NCBI RefSeq assembly: GCF_019575955.1
Contig: NZ_CP080575.1
Location: 868,001-932,000 of the forward strand
Source of the DNA: Nesterenkonia pannonica
GTDB lineage: Bacteria; Actinomycetota; Actinomycetes; Actinomycetales; Micrococcaceae
Reading direction: 5' to 3'
DNA: 64,000 nucleotides
Shown here one piece after another: positions 1-10,475 of the stretch. Within the stretch, counting starts at the first letter, position 1. Each line of letters begins with the position of its first letter. The position numbers were made by a program, and so were the translations under genes. The notes below the pieces were generated by a model that made no database searches, was not told the DNA's origin, and saw only the letters and a list, made by a program, of their open reading frames with translations.

Positions 1-376
1 ATCAGCAGCGTGGCCGCGGCGACCCACAGGAGGGAGGAGACGAAGCCCGTGAGGGCGGTGACGGCCAGGAAGGACGCTTCCCCCATGAGCGAGAGGGCCA
101 TCTCCTGGTCCTCATAGGCGAGCGGATCGGCCAGGATCCGGTTCATGGAGGAGGGGGCGACGGCGTAGGTCAGCAGGGTCAGCAGCAGGGTGATGGTCCC
201 CGCGACGAAGGGGATGCCGAGCGCGGCCTTGGGGAGTGGCGGATGATGGCGAGGGCCGCGGCGAAGATCTCGTTGAGGCTGAGCGGCCGCAGCGGGTAGA
301 CGCTGCTGGTCCCGGCCTCCTGGGGCGGAAGTGCGCTGAGGGAGCCCCGGCCGGTCTCCATGCGCGCGCCCACCAT
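1..376 (-). CDS. Membrane protein, 5' part only (cut by left edge)
   Basis: Reverse-strand start of a membrane protein whose 3' end lies outside the window. The ATG is at 376. After about 25 polar residues comes YPLRPLSLNEIFAAAL, typical of actinobacterial proteins labelled 'glycerophosphoryl diester phosphodiesterase membrane domain', followed by hydrophobic stretches near residues 46-65 and 98-120. One C appears to be missing near base 235 (HSPKAALGIP becomes shifted), so two reading frames must be joined. It is divergent from mtrA, with about 57 bp between the starts. The family resemblance is from memory of the N-terminal motif only, and the function is unknown. Confidence 0.55.
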
Positions 377-433
377 GTGACCACCATATATCCTGGGCGT
401 CGATACGATGCGAGGAAGGTTGCTGAGGGCTCC

Positions 434-1123
434 ATGAAAGCAAAGATTCTGGTGGTCGACGACGATGAGGCGCTTGCCGAGATGATCGGCATCGTTCTGC
501 GCAATGATGGGTTCGAGCCGACGTTCTGCGAGACCGGCGATGCGGCATTGGAGGCGTTCCGGGCCAGTGATCCTGACCTGGTGCTCCTGGATCTGATGCT
601 TCCGGGCAAGAACGGCATCGAGGTGTGCCGGGAGATCAGGGATGAGGCTGATACGCCGGTCATCATGCTGACCGCGAAGTCCGACACTGCTGATGTGGTC
701 CGCGGCCTGGAGGCGGGCGCTGACGACTATGTGCCCAAGCCCTTCAAGCCTGCTGAGCTGGTGGCCCGGGTCCGGGCGCGTCTGCGCCCCTCGGACTTGG
801 CGCCGAAGGCTGACGCGGACACCCTGCTGACCGTGGGGATCTGAGCATCGACGTCGCTTAGCCATGAGGTGCGCCGGGGCGATGAGCGCATCTCCCTGAC
901 GCCGCTGGAGTTCGATCTGCTGACGACGATGGCGAAGAAGCCGTCTCAGGTGTGGGCCCGCGAGCAGCTGCTGGAGGAGGTCTGGGGCTACAGGCACCAG
1001 GCGGACACTCGTCTGGTCAACGTGCACGTGCAGCGGCTGCGCTCCAAGATCGAGCGCGACCCGGAGAGCCCGGAGATCATTCAGACGGTCCGCGGCGTCG
1101 GCTATAAGGCGAAGGCGTCCTAG
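434..1123 (+). CDS. mtrA: MtrA response regulator
   Basis: Response regulator of the MtrA-MtrB two-component system, an OmpR-family transcription factor controlling cell-wall and division genes in actinobacteria. The receiver domain spans residues 4-115, with acidic pocket VVDDDEA, phospho-acceptor D53 in LLDLMLP, and switch residues in MLTAKS and PKPFKP. The winged helix is about 130-228 (SLTPLEFDLL, NVHVQRLRSKI, VRGVGYK). The ATG at 434 gives the family length of about 229 residues. The frame is broken twice near 835-862. One G is lost from a G run in VGDLSID, and GCCGGC reads as GCTTAGC (856-862), creating a false TAG inside DVAGHEV. mtrB begins four bases after the stop. Confidence 0.95.
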
Positions 1124-1126
1124 CGG

Positions 1127-2835
1127 GTGCTGAACCTGCACCGCCTGTGGACCCGGTCGCTTCGCCTTCGTGCGGTGCTGCTGACCGGCCTGTTCACGCT
1201 GCTGGGCACGGGGCTGGTGGCCTCGTTCCTCATCTCGCAGGTGACGGACGGGTTCTTTCAGGAGCGCTTCGAGCAGGTGGAGACCGAGGCCACGAGCGGC
1301 CTGGGCTATGTGCGCAGCAGTCTGGACACTCTGCCCTCCACGGAGACCACTGCGGTCAATGACTATGTGACCAGCACCTTCAGCGACATCTCGGGGCGAC
1401 GAGCCTGCCCCGGGAGACGATGCTGGTGCCGTTGGAGGATGCGGAGAACCTGTCGGTGCAGCCGCGCGCCACGGGTGGGGTGGACCCTGACGAGGTCATC
1501 ACGGACGAGATGCGGGATGCGGTCCTGGGAGGCCAGGAGCAGTACTGGCAGTCGATCAGCTACGTCAACGAGAACGGCGACACGGTTCCCGGTGTGATCT
1601 TCGGCCTGCGGATCACCTCGCTTCCTCAGGGAGCACGTACGGCACCTTCTTCATCTATGACTTCTCCTCGGTGCAGGAGAACATCGACTTCGTCTTCCGG
1701 ATCCTCATGATCGGTGTGGGGATCCTGCTGGTGCTGAACATCGCGATCGCCCTGTGGCTCGCCCGGACCGTGGTGCGGCCGGTCTCCCAGGCTGCGGAGG
1801 TGTCGGAGCGCATCGCGGACGGTCAGCTGGATCAGCGTCTGGCGGTGGTGGGCGAGGACGAGATCGCCCGGCTGGGCCAGTCGTTCAACCGGATGGCGTC
1901 GAACCTTCAGGATCAGATCGTCCAGCTGGCGAACCTGTCGAAGATGCAGCAGCGCTTCGTCTCCGACGTCTCGCATGAGCTGCGCACCCGCTCACCACGA
2001 TCGGCATGGCTGCGAGCATGCTTCATGAGTCCCGCGAGGATTTCGACCCCATGACGCAGCGGACCTCAGAGCTGCTGCACCATCAGGTGGAGCGCTTCGA
2101 GGGCCTGCTGGCGGACCTGCTGGAGATGTCGAGGTTCGACGCAGGGGCCGCGGAGCTGTCCCTGAACGAGGTGGACCTGCTGGGCCTGACCAAGGAGGTC
2201 CTTCTCACGGCGAAGCCCCTGGCGGACCAGTCCGAGACTCCGGTGTATCTGGTGGTGCAGGGCGAGGACTTCCGCGCTGAGGTGGACCACCGCCGGATCG
2301 ACCGGATTCTGCGGAACCTCATCAACAATGCCATCGAGCACTCTGAGGGCAGGCCGGTGGACATTGTGATCGCTGCGTCGCCGACGGCGGTGGGTGTGGC
2401 GGTCCGTGACTATGGCGTGGGCATGACCTCCGAGGAGGTCTCCCGGGTGTTCGACCGGTTCTGGCGGGCTGATCCTGCGCGGGCCCGCACCACGGGAGGG
2501 TCCGGGCTCGGCCTGGCCATCGCGACGGAGGACACACGGCTGCACTCCGGTTCGCTGGATGCGTGGGGCCAGAAGGGGCAGGGGTCCTGCTTCCGGCTGG
2601 TCCTTCCGCGCTCGCAGGAGGCTCCCTACCGGGCTGCGCCGCTGGCCCTGCCGCCGAGCTACGCCACCCATGAGCGGCAGAGTGTGGAGGATCGGGACCT
2701 CATCAGCGCGGCGGCGGCTCACGAGAGGGTCCATGAGCAGGCGTTGAATGACCAGCCGCTCAGCGCGGCGGCTCGGGCCGAGGACGCCCCTGAGCCCGGT
2801 GCGGCTGAGGACGATGATGAGGAGGAGTGCGATGA
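1127..2835 (+). CDS. mtrB: MtrB sensor histidine kinase
   Basis: Membrane histidine kinase partner of MtrA. The GTG start at 1127 is followed by TM1 (about residues 14-36), an extracytoplasmic sensor region, TM2 (MIGVGILLVLNIAIALWLA), HAMP, HisKA with DVSHELRTPLTT, and HATPase boxes NLINNAIEHSE, DYGVGMT and GGSGLGLAIA. Single-base losses in G or C runs at about 1393, 1640 and 1990 split it into several frames, and another upstream of 2832 hides the stop. The stop is placed at TGA 2833-2835, overlapping the lpqB start as is usual for this operon. An acidic tail (EDDDEEE) precedes the stop. These breaks are read as sequencing errors, because all domains are present in order. Confidence 0.93.
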
Positions 2836-4586
2836 GGTCTCGGACCTGGGCGGCCCTGGCGGCTGCCGCGGCGCTGCTGACGGGCACTGCCTGCGCCCCC
2901 GCGGTTCCCACGGAGGGCCCGGTGAGCACCTCGGAGGCGGCGCCGCTGCCGGAGTTCAGTGTGAACATCAACCCCGAGCCTCCCGCAGAGGGGGCCGCGC
3001 CCGAGGAGATCGTCGAGGGGTTCCTCCAGGCGGGGCGGGGCCTCAGGACGACTATGCCGTGGCGCGGCAGTACCTGACCCCGGAGGCGTCCCAGGAGTGG
3101 GTCCCCGATCAGGGGACCCGGGTCTATTCCGATGAGCCGGAGCTGATACCTGATGGTGACTCGGCGTTCACGCTGCAGGTGCCGGTGGACTCCTCGGTGG
3201 ATGCGGTCGGAACGATGAGCCACCCGCGCAGCGCGGAGTCCTTCTCCTTGGAGATGGAGGAGGTCGAGGGTGAGTGGCGGATTGCCTCCCGCCTGATATG
3301 ACGATCCTCGATGACGCGCAGTTCCGGGCCATCTTCACCGATGTGACCATGTACTTCTTCGACCCGCAGCATCGGTTCGCGGTCCCGGACACGCGCTGGT
3401 TCCTGAACCGCCCGGGCATGCCTGCCCAGATCGCGGGCCGCCTGCAGCAGGGCCCGGCTGAGTGGCTCAGCGGCGCCGTGGTCTCTGCGCTGGGCGCTCC
3501 GGACGACGCCACGCCGCCGACGGTGTCTGTGAACCGTGACAGCCAGGTGGCGACGGTGGGGCTGGACCCGTCGGCTGTGGGGGTGCGAGCCAGTTTGAGC
3601 TGCTTCTGATGCAGTCGCAGCTGGAGATGGCGCTCACCCAGCTGAACACCGTCTCCAGTGTGGAGATCAGCACGGGGGCTGCCGAGGTGGCGATCCCCGA
3701 TGAGGCTGAGGTACCGGCGGAGCAGCGCCCCGAGATCGAGCAGACGCCGTACACGACCTCCACGATGGTGGGCATCGTGGGCGACGAGATTGCTCTGCAG
3801 GAGGGGACCACCACCTTGGAGCTGTCCGAGCTTCCGGATCTCAGCGAATACTCTCCGCAGGCGCAAGCGCACCCGCGCGATGAGGAGGGCGAGGTCTTCG
3901 GGTTCCTCGACGGCGATGCCGAGACGCTCTATCACGTGCGGCTGGGGACGATGAGCCCACCGTCGCCGTGGAGGGTGAGGATCTGACACGCCCCTCGATG
4001 GACAACTACGGCTGGACCTGGACGGTGGACAGCGAGGACGACGAGGCCTCGGTGCAGGTTGCGGAGCACAACGACGATGGGGAGTCGGCTCCTCAGTCGG
4101 TCTCTGCAGACTGGCTGGAGGGCCGGACGGTGACCTCGCTGCGCGTGGCCCAGGACGGCACCCGGGTGGCGCTGGTCGTCGACGACGGCGGGGTGAGGAC
4201 GCTGTACGTGGCAGCGATCGGCCGCAACTCCGCCGGCACTCCGCGAAGCATCGGCCCGGGCCGTGTGCTGGAGCCCACCCTGGACATCAGTGAGGTGCGC
4301 TGGGCGACCAACGACAGCCTTCTGGTGTGGGACCCGGTCCCGGGGATCCGGAGTCGGACGATCCGCCCACGGATGTCGGAGAGATTGAGCGCGTCTGGCT
4401 GACCGGCGAGCAGGAGGTGCTGGAGAACGGCGTGGCCGGGCTGCAGAATGTGGCCGCCGGTGAAGGCTCCGGTGGGGCCAGAGAATCTACGTCGAGGGCA
4501 GCATCAACCCGTTCCTCAACGAGCTCGGCGAGCAGTGGGAGCCCAACGACGACGTGGAGATCCGCGACTTCGCCTACCCCGGCTGA
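2832..4586 (+). CDS. lpqB: LpqB lipoprotein
   Basis: Lipoprotein that partners MtrB in actinobacteria and modulates its activity. The ATG at 2832 starts a signal peptide (MRSRTWAALAAAAALL) ending in a lipobox-like LTGTAC with Cys21. The mature part is a GerMN-like domain followed by a beta-propeller-like region, about 585 residues in total, which is the usual LpqB size. Reading through needs six one-base corrections, all at G or C runs (about 3036, 3290, 3583, 3943, 4335 and 4475). The end is EIRDFAYPG then TGA. It is the third gene of the mtrA-mtrB-lpqB operon, overlapping mtrB by four bases. Confidence 0.9.
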
Positions 4587-4665
4587 CCTCCCGGCCTCCC
4601 CGCAGGGCGGGCTGCCTCTTCCACAGGAGGTGCGGCGCAGGGCCCGGTGAGGGGACGCTGGGCCT

Positions 4666-5498
4666 ATGTCGGTTCGCGATGGGTTCGACGCCGCCTTGGA
4701 CGCCCTGTGGTTCTCATCGGCAGGGACGGCAGCGCGCGGCGCCTGCGCCGCGGCATCAGACCTGGTCATGCCGCAGCAGTGCGTCGGCTGCTGGGCCCCC
4801 GCCTGCGTGCTGTGCGAGGAGTGCGCGGAGGATCTGCGGCTGATGCTCAGGGCGCCGTTCTGGGCGCAGGAGGGCGCCAGCGCTCTCCCGGTCCTGCCGG
4901 AGCCGGACTGGAGGGGTTGCCTGATGCTCATCCGAGGGCTGGTGCGGACGGGCTGTTCGTGCTGCCTGTGCTCAGCGCAGCGGCGTACAGCGGGGTGGTC
5001 TCGCAGGCCGTGGTGGCCTTCAAGGACCACGAGCGGGTCAGGCTGCGGGCAGCTCTGGCACCGGCATTGGGACGGGCAGCGCGCCTGGCGGCGGCCTCAC
5101 TGCTGGCCCCGCATGAGTCGGCGCTGCTGGTGACCCCTCCGGGCACCCTGGCATCCGGCTCCGCCGCGGCCGCTCTCCTCTGCATGAGCTGCTCGCCGCG
5201 GCTGATCTGCCGCCAGCTGTCACGCCTACCTTCGGGCTGGTGCGCTGGGGGCCGACGGATGAGGCGGCCTCGCTGCGGCCGGGCGCTGGGCAGAAGGGCC
5301 GCACCGCAGTTTACCGACGCAGCAGCGCCCCGTGCCTCGGCTGACGGCAGAGGGACGCCGGGTGCTGCCGGGGGCGACCGTCCTTCTGGCCGATGATGTG
5401 CTCACCACTGGGTCCACGCTGAAGCGGCTGAGCATGGCGCTCAGTGCCGCAGGAGCGCAGGTGCGAGGGGCGTGGTGCTGGCCGCAGCGGCACGGTGA
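4666..5498 (+). CDS. comF: ComF-family phosphoribosyltransferase-like protein
   Basis: ComF/GntX-type protein, usually involved in DNA uptake or salvage. The N-terminus carries a zinc-ribbon-like CVGC...CVLCEEC (about residues 39-53). The C-terminus carries the PRPP-binding loop ATVLLADDVLTTGSTL typical of type I phosphoribosyltransferases. The ATG at 4666 lies 79 bp after lpqB, as in other Micrococcales. Several one-base losses (for example about 4918, 5130 and 5310) shift the frame between these two domains. The C-terminus ends VVVLAAAAR then TGA at 5496-5498. The family assignment is good. A role in competence is inference. Confidence 0.8.
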
Positions 5499-5678
5499 GG
5501 CCCGTCATTCTCGGCGCCCACGAGGAATGTTGGGAATGCTCTTCACACCGAGGTCTGCTCGGGCATAGGGTCAAGTATGGGTATCACTTAGACGAGACCC
5601 ATCGCACCGGCGGTGGCCTCGAAAGCACCTCAAGGTCCCGTCAGTGCGCGACACGCGCGAAAGCGAGGAGGACCGGAA

Positions 5679-6419
5679 ATGACCCTGCAGGTGACCTACA
5701 CCGGACGAGGCATCAGTGTTCCGCAGGACTTCAGAGACCATGTCGAGATGAAGAGCGACAAAGCCGCCTCCCTGGCCGACAAGGGGCAGCGGATGGAGGT
5801 CAAGCTTTCCTCCCAGACCGGGCACCGAAGCGCGGAGACCACCATGGTGGTGGAGCTCACCGTCATCGGACGAGGCCCCATCATCCGTTCCGAGGCTCAG
5901 GCGGCTGACAAGTTCGCCGCATTCGAGACGGCGTGGGACAAGCTCTGCGAGCGTCTCCGCAGAGCGCGCGACAAGAAGAAGTCCAAGGCTCATGGCAATG
6001 GAAGCGGGCGGGCCAACGGCGGCAGCCACACGCCTCCGGGCCTCGGAGCCGCACTCGCCGGTCTGACGCCGGTGGACCCGGATCGTCCGATCTATGAGCA
6101 GGTCACCGATGCTGAGCGGGCCGATGACGCCCCGCAGGCTGAGGAGGACGCCGATGAGCCCATCCGCATCCGGCGCAAGGTGTTCTCGGCGGAGCCGATG
6201 AGCGTGGATGCGGCGGTCGACGCGATGGAGCTGCTCGGCCACGACTTCTACCTCTACCTCGACGTGGAGACCGGCCAGCCCTCAGCGGTCTATCGCCGCC
6301 GCGGCTGGACCTACGGCGTCATCTCCTTGGACGCCTTCGCCGAGGGAGGCGACGAGGAGGAGCGGCCCTACAGGCCGGAGAACGGTGCCACGCTGCAGAG
6401 CCTGAGGTCAGCAGCCTGA
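5679..6419 (+). CDS. hpf: Long ribosome hibernation promoting factor
   Basis: Long-form HPF (HPF/RaiA type) that dimerises 70S ribosomes in stationary phase. The N-terminal S30AE domain is residues 4-115 (VTYTGRGISVPQDFRDHVE...). It is followed by a variable linker and a C-terminal S30AE_C dimerisation domain around residues 170-235 (RIRRKVFSAEPMSVDAA, AVYRRRGWTYGVISL). The open frame is intact at 246 residues, the usual length. A strong ribosome-binding site, GAGGAGGACCGG, precedes the ATG at 5679. The 180 bp upstream contains no gene. Confidence 0.93.
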   Translation: MTLQVTYTGRGISVPQDFRDHVEMKSDKAASLADKGQRMEVKLSSQTGHRSAETTMVVELTVIGRGPIIRSEAQAADKFAAFETAWDKLCERLRRARDKKKSKAHGNGSGRANGGSHTPPGLGAALAGLTPVDPDRPIYEQVTDAERADDAPQAEEDADEPIRIRRKVFSAEPMSVDAAVDAMELLGHDFYLYLDVETGQPSAVYRRRGWTYGVISLDAFAEGGDEEERPYRPENGATLQSLRSAA

Positions 6420-6440
6420 TCCTGGATCCGACTGCAGGCA

Positions 6441-6483
6441 GCGCAGAGGCGGGGTCCCTGATGGCGGGGCCCCGCCTCTGCGC
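6441..6483 (+). terminator. Strong hairpin after hpf
   Basis: A 14-bp perfect inverted repeat (GCGCAGAGGCGGGG / CCCCGCCTCTGCGC) with a 15-base loop lies directly after the hpf stop. There is no T run behind it, which is common for actinobacterial terminators. It separates hpf from proS. Confidence 0.75.
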
Positions 6484-6534
6484 GCGGGTAGACTCCCCAC
6501 AGATTTCTGCCGCCACCGTCTGAAGAGGTTCTCC

Positions 6535-8399
6535 GTGACCGTTCGCCTGTCCCACCTGTTCCTGCGCACGCTGCGCGAGGCCCTCAGAGGCTGAGGTGGC
6601 CAGCCACCAGCTGCTGGTCCGCGCGGCTACATCCGCCGCGCGGGTGCGGGCATCTACACCTGGCTGCCGCTGGGCCTGAGCGTGCTGCGCAGGATCGAGC
6701 AGATCATCCGCGAGGAGATGCACGCCATCGGGGCCCAGGAGGTGCACTTCCCGCACTGCTGCCCAAGGAGCCCTATGAGGCCACGGGCCGCTGGGAGGAG
6801 TACGGCGACGGCATCTTCCGCGTGCCGGACCGCAAGGCGGAGCAGGTCGAGTACACCGACCAGGACGGGGAGACCCAGACCGTGCGGGTGCCGAACCACC
6901 TGCTGGCGCCGACGCATGAGGAAGTGTTCACCCAGCTGGTCAAGGACATCGCTTAAGCAGCTACAAGGACCTGCCGCTGAACCTGTACCAGATCCAGACG
7001 AAGTACCGGGATGAGGCACGTCCTCGTGCGGGCCTGCTGCGGGGCAGGGAGTTCATCATGAAGGACTCCTACAGCTTCTGCCTCACGGAGGAGGACCAGC
7101 AGGCGGCGTATGACGCTCACCGCGCTGCGTATGTGCGCATCTTTGAGCGGCTGGGCCTGCGCACGGTGCCGGTGAGCGCGCAATCGGGCGCCATGGGCGG
7201 AGCAGCCTCCGAGGAGTTCCTGCACCCGAATCCTGTCGGCGAGGACACCTTCGTGGAGTCGGCTTAGGCGGGTACCGGGCCAACGTGGAGGCCGTGACGA
7301 CGCCTGCGCCCGAGCCGATCGAGTACAGCGACGCCCCCGCGGCGCAGGTGCACCATACGCCGGGCACGGACACCATCGAGACGCTGGTGGCTGCGGCCAA
7401 CGCTGATCACCCCAGGGAGGACCGCGCGTGGACCGCCGCGGACACGCTGAAGAACGTGGTGGTCTCGGTGACGACTCCGGAGGGCCAGCGGCTTCTGGCC
7501 GTCATCGGCGTTCCGGGCGACCGCGAGGTGGACTCAAGCGCGCCGAGGCGACCATCGGCCCCAAGCTCGGAGTGGAGGGGAGGTCCAGCTGGAGGCGGCG
7601 AACGAGGCCGACCTCAAGGCGCATCCCCGTCTGGTGCGCGGCTACATCGGCCCTGGGATCTCCACGGACGCGCCTCACCTGGGAGCGTCGCTTCCCACCG
7701 AGTCGGCGACGGGCATCCCTACCTGGTGGATCCGCGGATCGTCTCCGGAACCCGGTGGATCACCGGGGCGAACGAGCAGGATCAGCATGTCTTCGGGCTG
7801 GTCGCCTACCGCGACTTCGGCTGGGACGGCACGATCGAGTCGGTGGTGGTGCGCGACGGCGACCCCGCACCGGACGGGTCCGGCCCGCTGGAGACCCGTC
7901 GCGGCATCGAGATGGGCCACATCTTCATGCTGGGCCGCCGGTACGCGGAGGCGCTGGGCCTGCAGCTGCTCAACGCTGACGGGAAGCTGCAGACGGTGAC
8001 GATGGGCTCCTACGGCTTCGGCGTCACCCGTGCGCTGGCTGCGCTGGCGGAGTCCAACCATGATGACAAGGGCCTCATCTGGCCGCTGTCGGTGGCTCCT
8101 GCCCAGGTGCACCTGGTGGCCACCGGCAAGGGCGAGGAGATCTTCGAGTATGCGGATCAGCTGGCGCGCCAGCTGGAGGCGGCCGGCGTGGACGTGATCT
8201 ACGACGACCGGCCCAAGGTCTCCCGGGCGTGAAGTTCGGCGACGCTGAGCTTCTCGGCGTGCCCAACATCGTGGTGGTCGGACGCGGCCTCAAGGACGGC
8301 ACGGTCGAGCTGAAGGACCGCCGCACCGGTGACGTCACAGAGCTGCCGTCGGATGAGGCGGCCACGCGGATCGCGGAGCGCGTCGCGTCCCAGCGCTGA
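6535..8399 (+). CDS. proS: Prolyl-tRNA synthetase
   Basis: Class II aminoacyl-tRNA synthetase charging tRNA-Pro, bacterial type with an editing (INS) domain. Landmarks in order are the N-terminus [15 protein letters not shown], motif 1 region ([12 protein letters not shown]), motif 2 ([18 protein letters not shown]), the INS domain from about residue 225 to 395, motif 3 ([14 protein letters not shown]), and an anticodon-binding C-terminus ending [10 protein letters not shown]. The GTG start at 6535 has an AAGAGG ribosome site. At least eight frame breaks occur. Two are GCCGGC scars (6951-6958 GCTTAAGC in DIAGSYKDLP; 7262-7269 GCTTAGGC in [12 protein letters not shown]). The rest are G/C-run losses. 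An essential gene, so the breaks are artefacts. Confidence 0.93.
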
Positions 8400-8444
8400 G
8401 CCCGCTGGACGGCGGCGGCGCATATCCCTGGCAGAATGGGCGGT

Positions 8445-8994
8445 ATGGCTGTACCACCGCGCGCTGGAGATGATCGCCGCTTCCCCGACGAGCGGGCCGA
8501 GCGGCTCGCCGGGCTGATCGAACCCACCGTGGAGGCGCACGGCCTCTACCTGGAGGAGCTTCGGCTGAAGCCGGGGCCACGGGCCACCTGCAGGTGGTGG
8601 TCGACTACTTCTCGGGCACCGACAGCGTCGATCTGGACACGCTCGCGAGCCTTTCGCAGGCGATGGAGGTGGTCCTGGATGAGCACGCTGAGTCTGGGCC
8701 GCTGGCCGAGGTGGCCGCCTATGAGCTGGAGGTCTCGACCCCGGGCGCGTCCCGGCCGCTGACCGAACCTCGGCACTTTCGCCGGAACCTCGGGCGGAAG
8801 ATTGAGGTCGAGCGGGAGGGCGAGTCGCCCATGGTCGGCCGTCTCAAGGACGTGGACGACGAGAGCATCACGGTCCAGGAGATCATCGAGCCCCCAAGAA
8901 GGGCATGACCCCTAAGCAGGGGCCGGAAACACGCGTGCCGATGTCCTCGGTGGCTCGAGCACGCGTACAGGTAGAGTTTTCACACCAGGAGTAA
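8445..8994 (+). CDS. rimP: Ribosome maturation factor RimP
   Basis: RimP assists 30S subunit assembly and conventionally precedes nusA, as here. The N-terminal domain contains PTVEAHGLYLEELRL and VVVDYFSGTDSVDLDTLASLSQAMEVVLD. The beta-rich C-terminal domain has the conserved YELEVSTPGASRPLTEPRHFRRNLGR region (split here by no break). Two small frame errors occur: near 8577 (PGGHGHLQVVVDYF) and at the CCCCC run near 8890 (EPPKKGMTPKQG). Once corrected it ends VQVEFSHQE at TAA 8992-8994. ATG 8445 is chosen; an ATG nine bases upstream is also possible. A CAGAAT box sits 7-12 nt before the start. Confidence 0.88.
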
Positions 8995-9045
8995 CGACGT
9001 TGGGCATGCCGCGGTTTGGACGGGCGGCAGGCTGGGAGGCAACAA

Positions 9046-10014
9046 GTGGATATCGATATGAGCGCGCTGCGCATGCTCGTCGCTGAGCGTGACATTCCCC
9101 TGAGCGGCTGATGCTTACCATCGAGCAAGCGCTGCTCCTGGCCTATCAGAAGTCGCCGGGGCTATGCAGCGTGCCCGCGCTGAGGTGGATGAGAAGACGG
9201 GCCACGTCACGATCTGGGCCAAGGAGCTCGACGAGGACGGCAGCATCGTGGGGAGTTCGACGACACCCCCAGCAACTTCGGGCGCATCGCCGCCTCAACC
9301 GCCCGCCAGGTCATCATGCAGCGCATCCGCGATGCTGAGGATGACCAGGTGCTCGGCGAGTTCAAGGGCCGTGAGGGTGAGCTGATCTCCGGGATCGTCC
9401 AGCAGGGCCGCCATCCTGAGATGGTGCAGGTCGACATCGGCGGCATTGAGGCGGTCCTTCCTCCCCAGGAGCAGGCGCCCGGCGAGACGTACACGCACGG
9501 CTCGCGGCTGCGCGCCTACGTGGTCGAGGCCCGGCGGGGCTTCAAGGGTCCGTCCATCACGCTCTCCCGCTCCCACCCGGGCCTGGTCAAGAAGCTCTTC
9601 GCCCACGAGGTGCCGGAGATCGCCGACGGCACGGTGGAGATCACGTCCATCGCCCGTGAGGCAGGCCACCGCACCAAGATCGCGGTCCGGGCCACCCAGC
9701 CGGGCATCAACGCCAAGGGTGCCTGCATCGGCGCCATGGGCTCCCGGGTCCGCGCTGTGATGACCGAGCTCAACGACGAGAAGATCGACATCATCGACTT
9801 CGACGACGAGCCGGCGTCCTACATCGCACACGCCCTCTCGCCCTCCAAGGTGAGCTCTGTCACCGTGTTGGACGAGGCTCAGCGCTCCGCACGAGCTGTG
9901 GTGCCGGAGTACCAGCTCTCCCTTGCGATCGGCAAAGAGGGGCAGAATGCGCGCCTGGCGGCCAAGCTCACCGGGTGGCGCATCGACATTGTTTCCGACG
10001 CCGCCGCGCGCTGA
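9046..10014 (+). CDS. nusA: Transcription factor NusA
   Basis: NusA modulates pausing, termination and antitermination. The GTG start gives [20 protein letters not shown]. The N-terminal RNA-polymerase-binding domain is followed by an S1 domain ([11 protein letters not shown]...VLPPQEQ) and two KH domains, the second ending [20 protein letters not shown]. About 322 residues, the normal actinobacterial length, lacking the C-terminal acidic repeats of enterics. Three one-base losses of G (about 9105, 9160, 9253) split the first 270 bases. From 9316 onward the frame is intact. It lies between rimP and ylxR. Confidence 0.94.
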
Positions 10015-10039
10015 CCGAAAGAGCGGGGTGTAGACTGGT

Positions 10040-10316
10040 TTGGTCCCAGTTCGGACCTGCGTCGGCTGTCGCGCGCTCCGATCAGGATGACGTCGTCCGA
10101 TTCGTCCTTCAGGACGGTCAGGTGCGTCCAGATCCCGCACGCCGGATGCCCGGCCGCGGGGCATGGCTGCACCTGAGCCGGGAGTGCTTCGACTCCGCGT
10201 TGAAGCGCAGGGCTTTCAGCAGAGCGTTCCGAGCTGCTGCGAGCACTGAGGGTCTGGAGTACGACGCCGTCGCAGCACACGTGTCCACCGACAAGAGAAC
10301 GGGTTTGAAGGAATGA
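10040..10316 (+). CDS. ylxR: YlxR (DUF448) RNA-binding protein
   Basis: Small nucleoid or RNA-binding protein usually encoded between nusA and infB. The N-terminus reads [12 protein letters not shown], followed by [25 protein letters not shown]. These are the DUF448 hallmarks CVGCR and GRGA. A TTG at 10040 is the nearest in-frame start after a TAG. A dinucleotide (GC) seems to be missing near 10075 and shifts the frame between the CVGCR motif and the rest. About 92 residues. Confidence 0.85.
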
Positions 10317-10475
10317 ACACCCGATGAAAGCGGCAGGATGAGCGCCCAATGACGCCCACACCCTCCTGCCGGGAAATCTTAAGCACGTTCAACGGCCCAT
10401 GTCGGTGAGCCGCTGAGAGCCACAGCTCCGCTGTGACATTCAGCGGAGCATCGAGCAGGCCAGACTAGGAGAAAT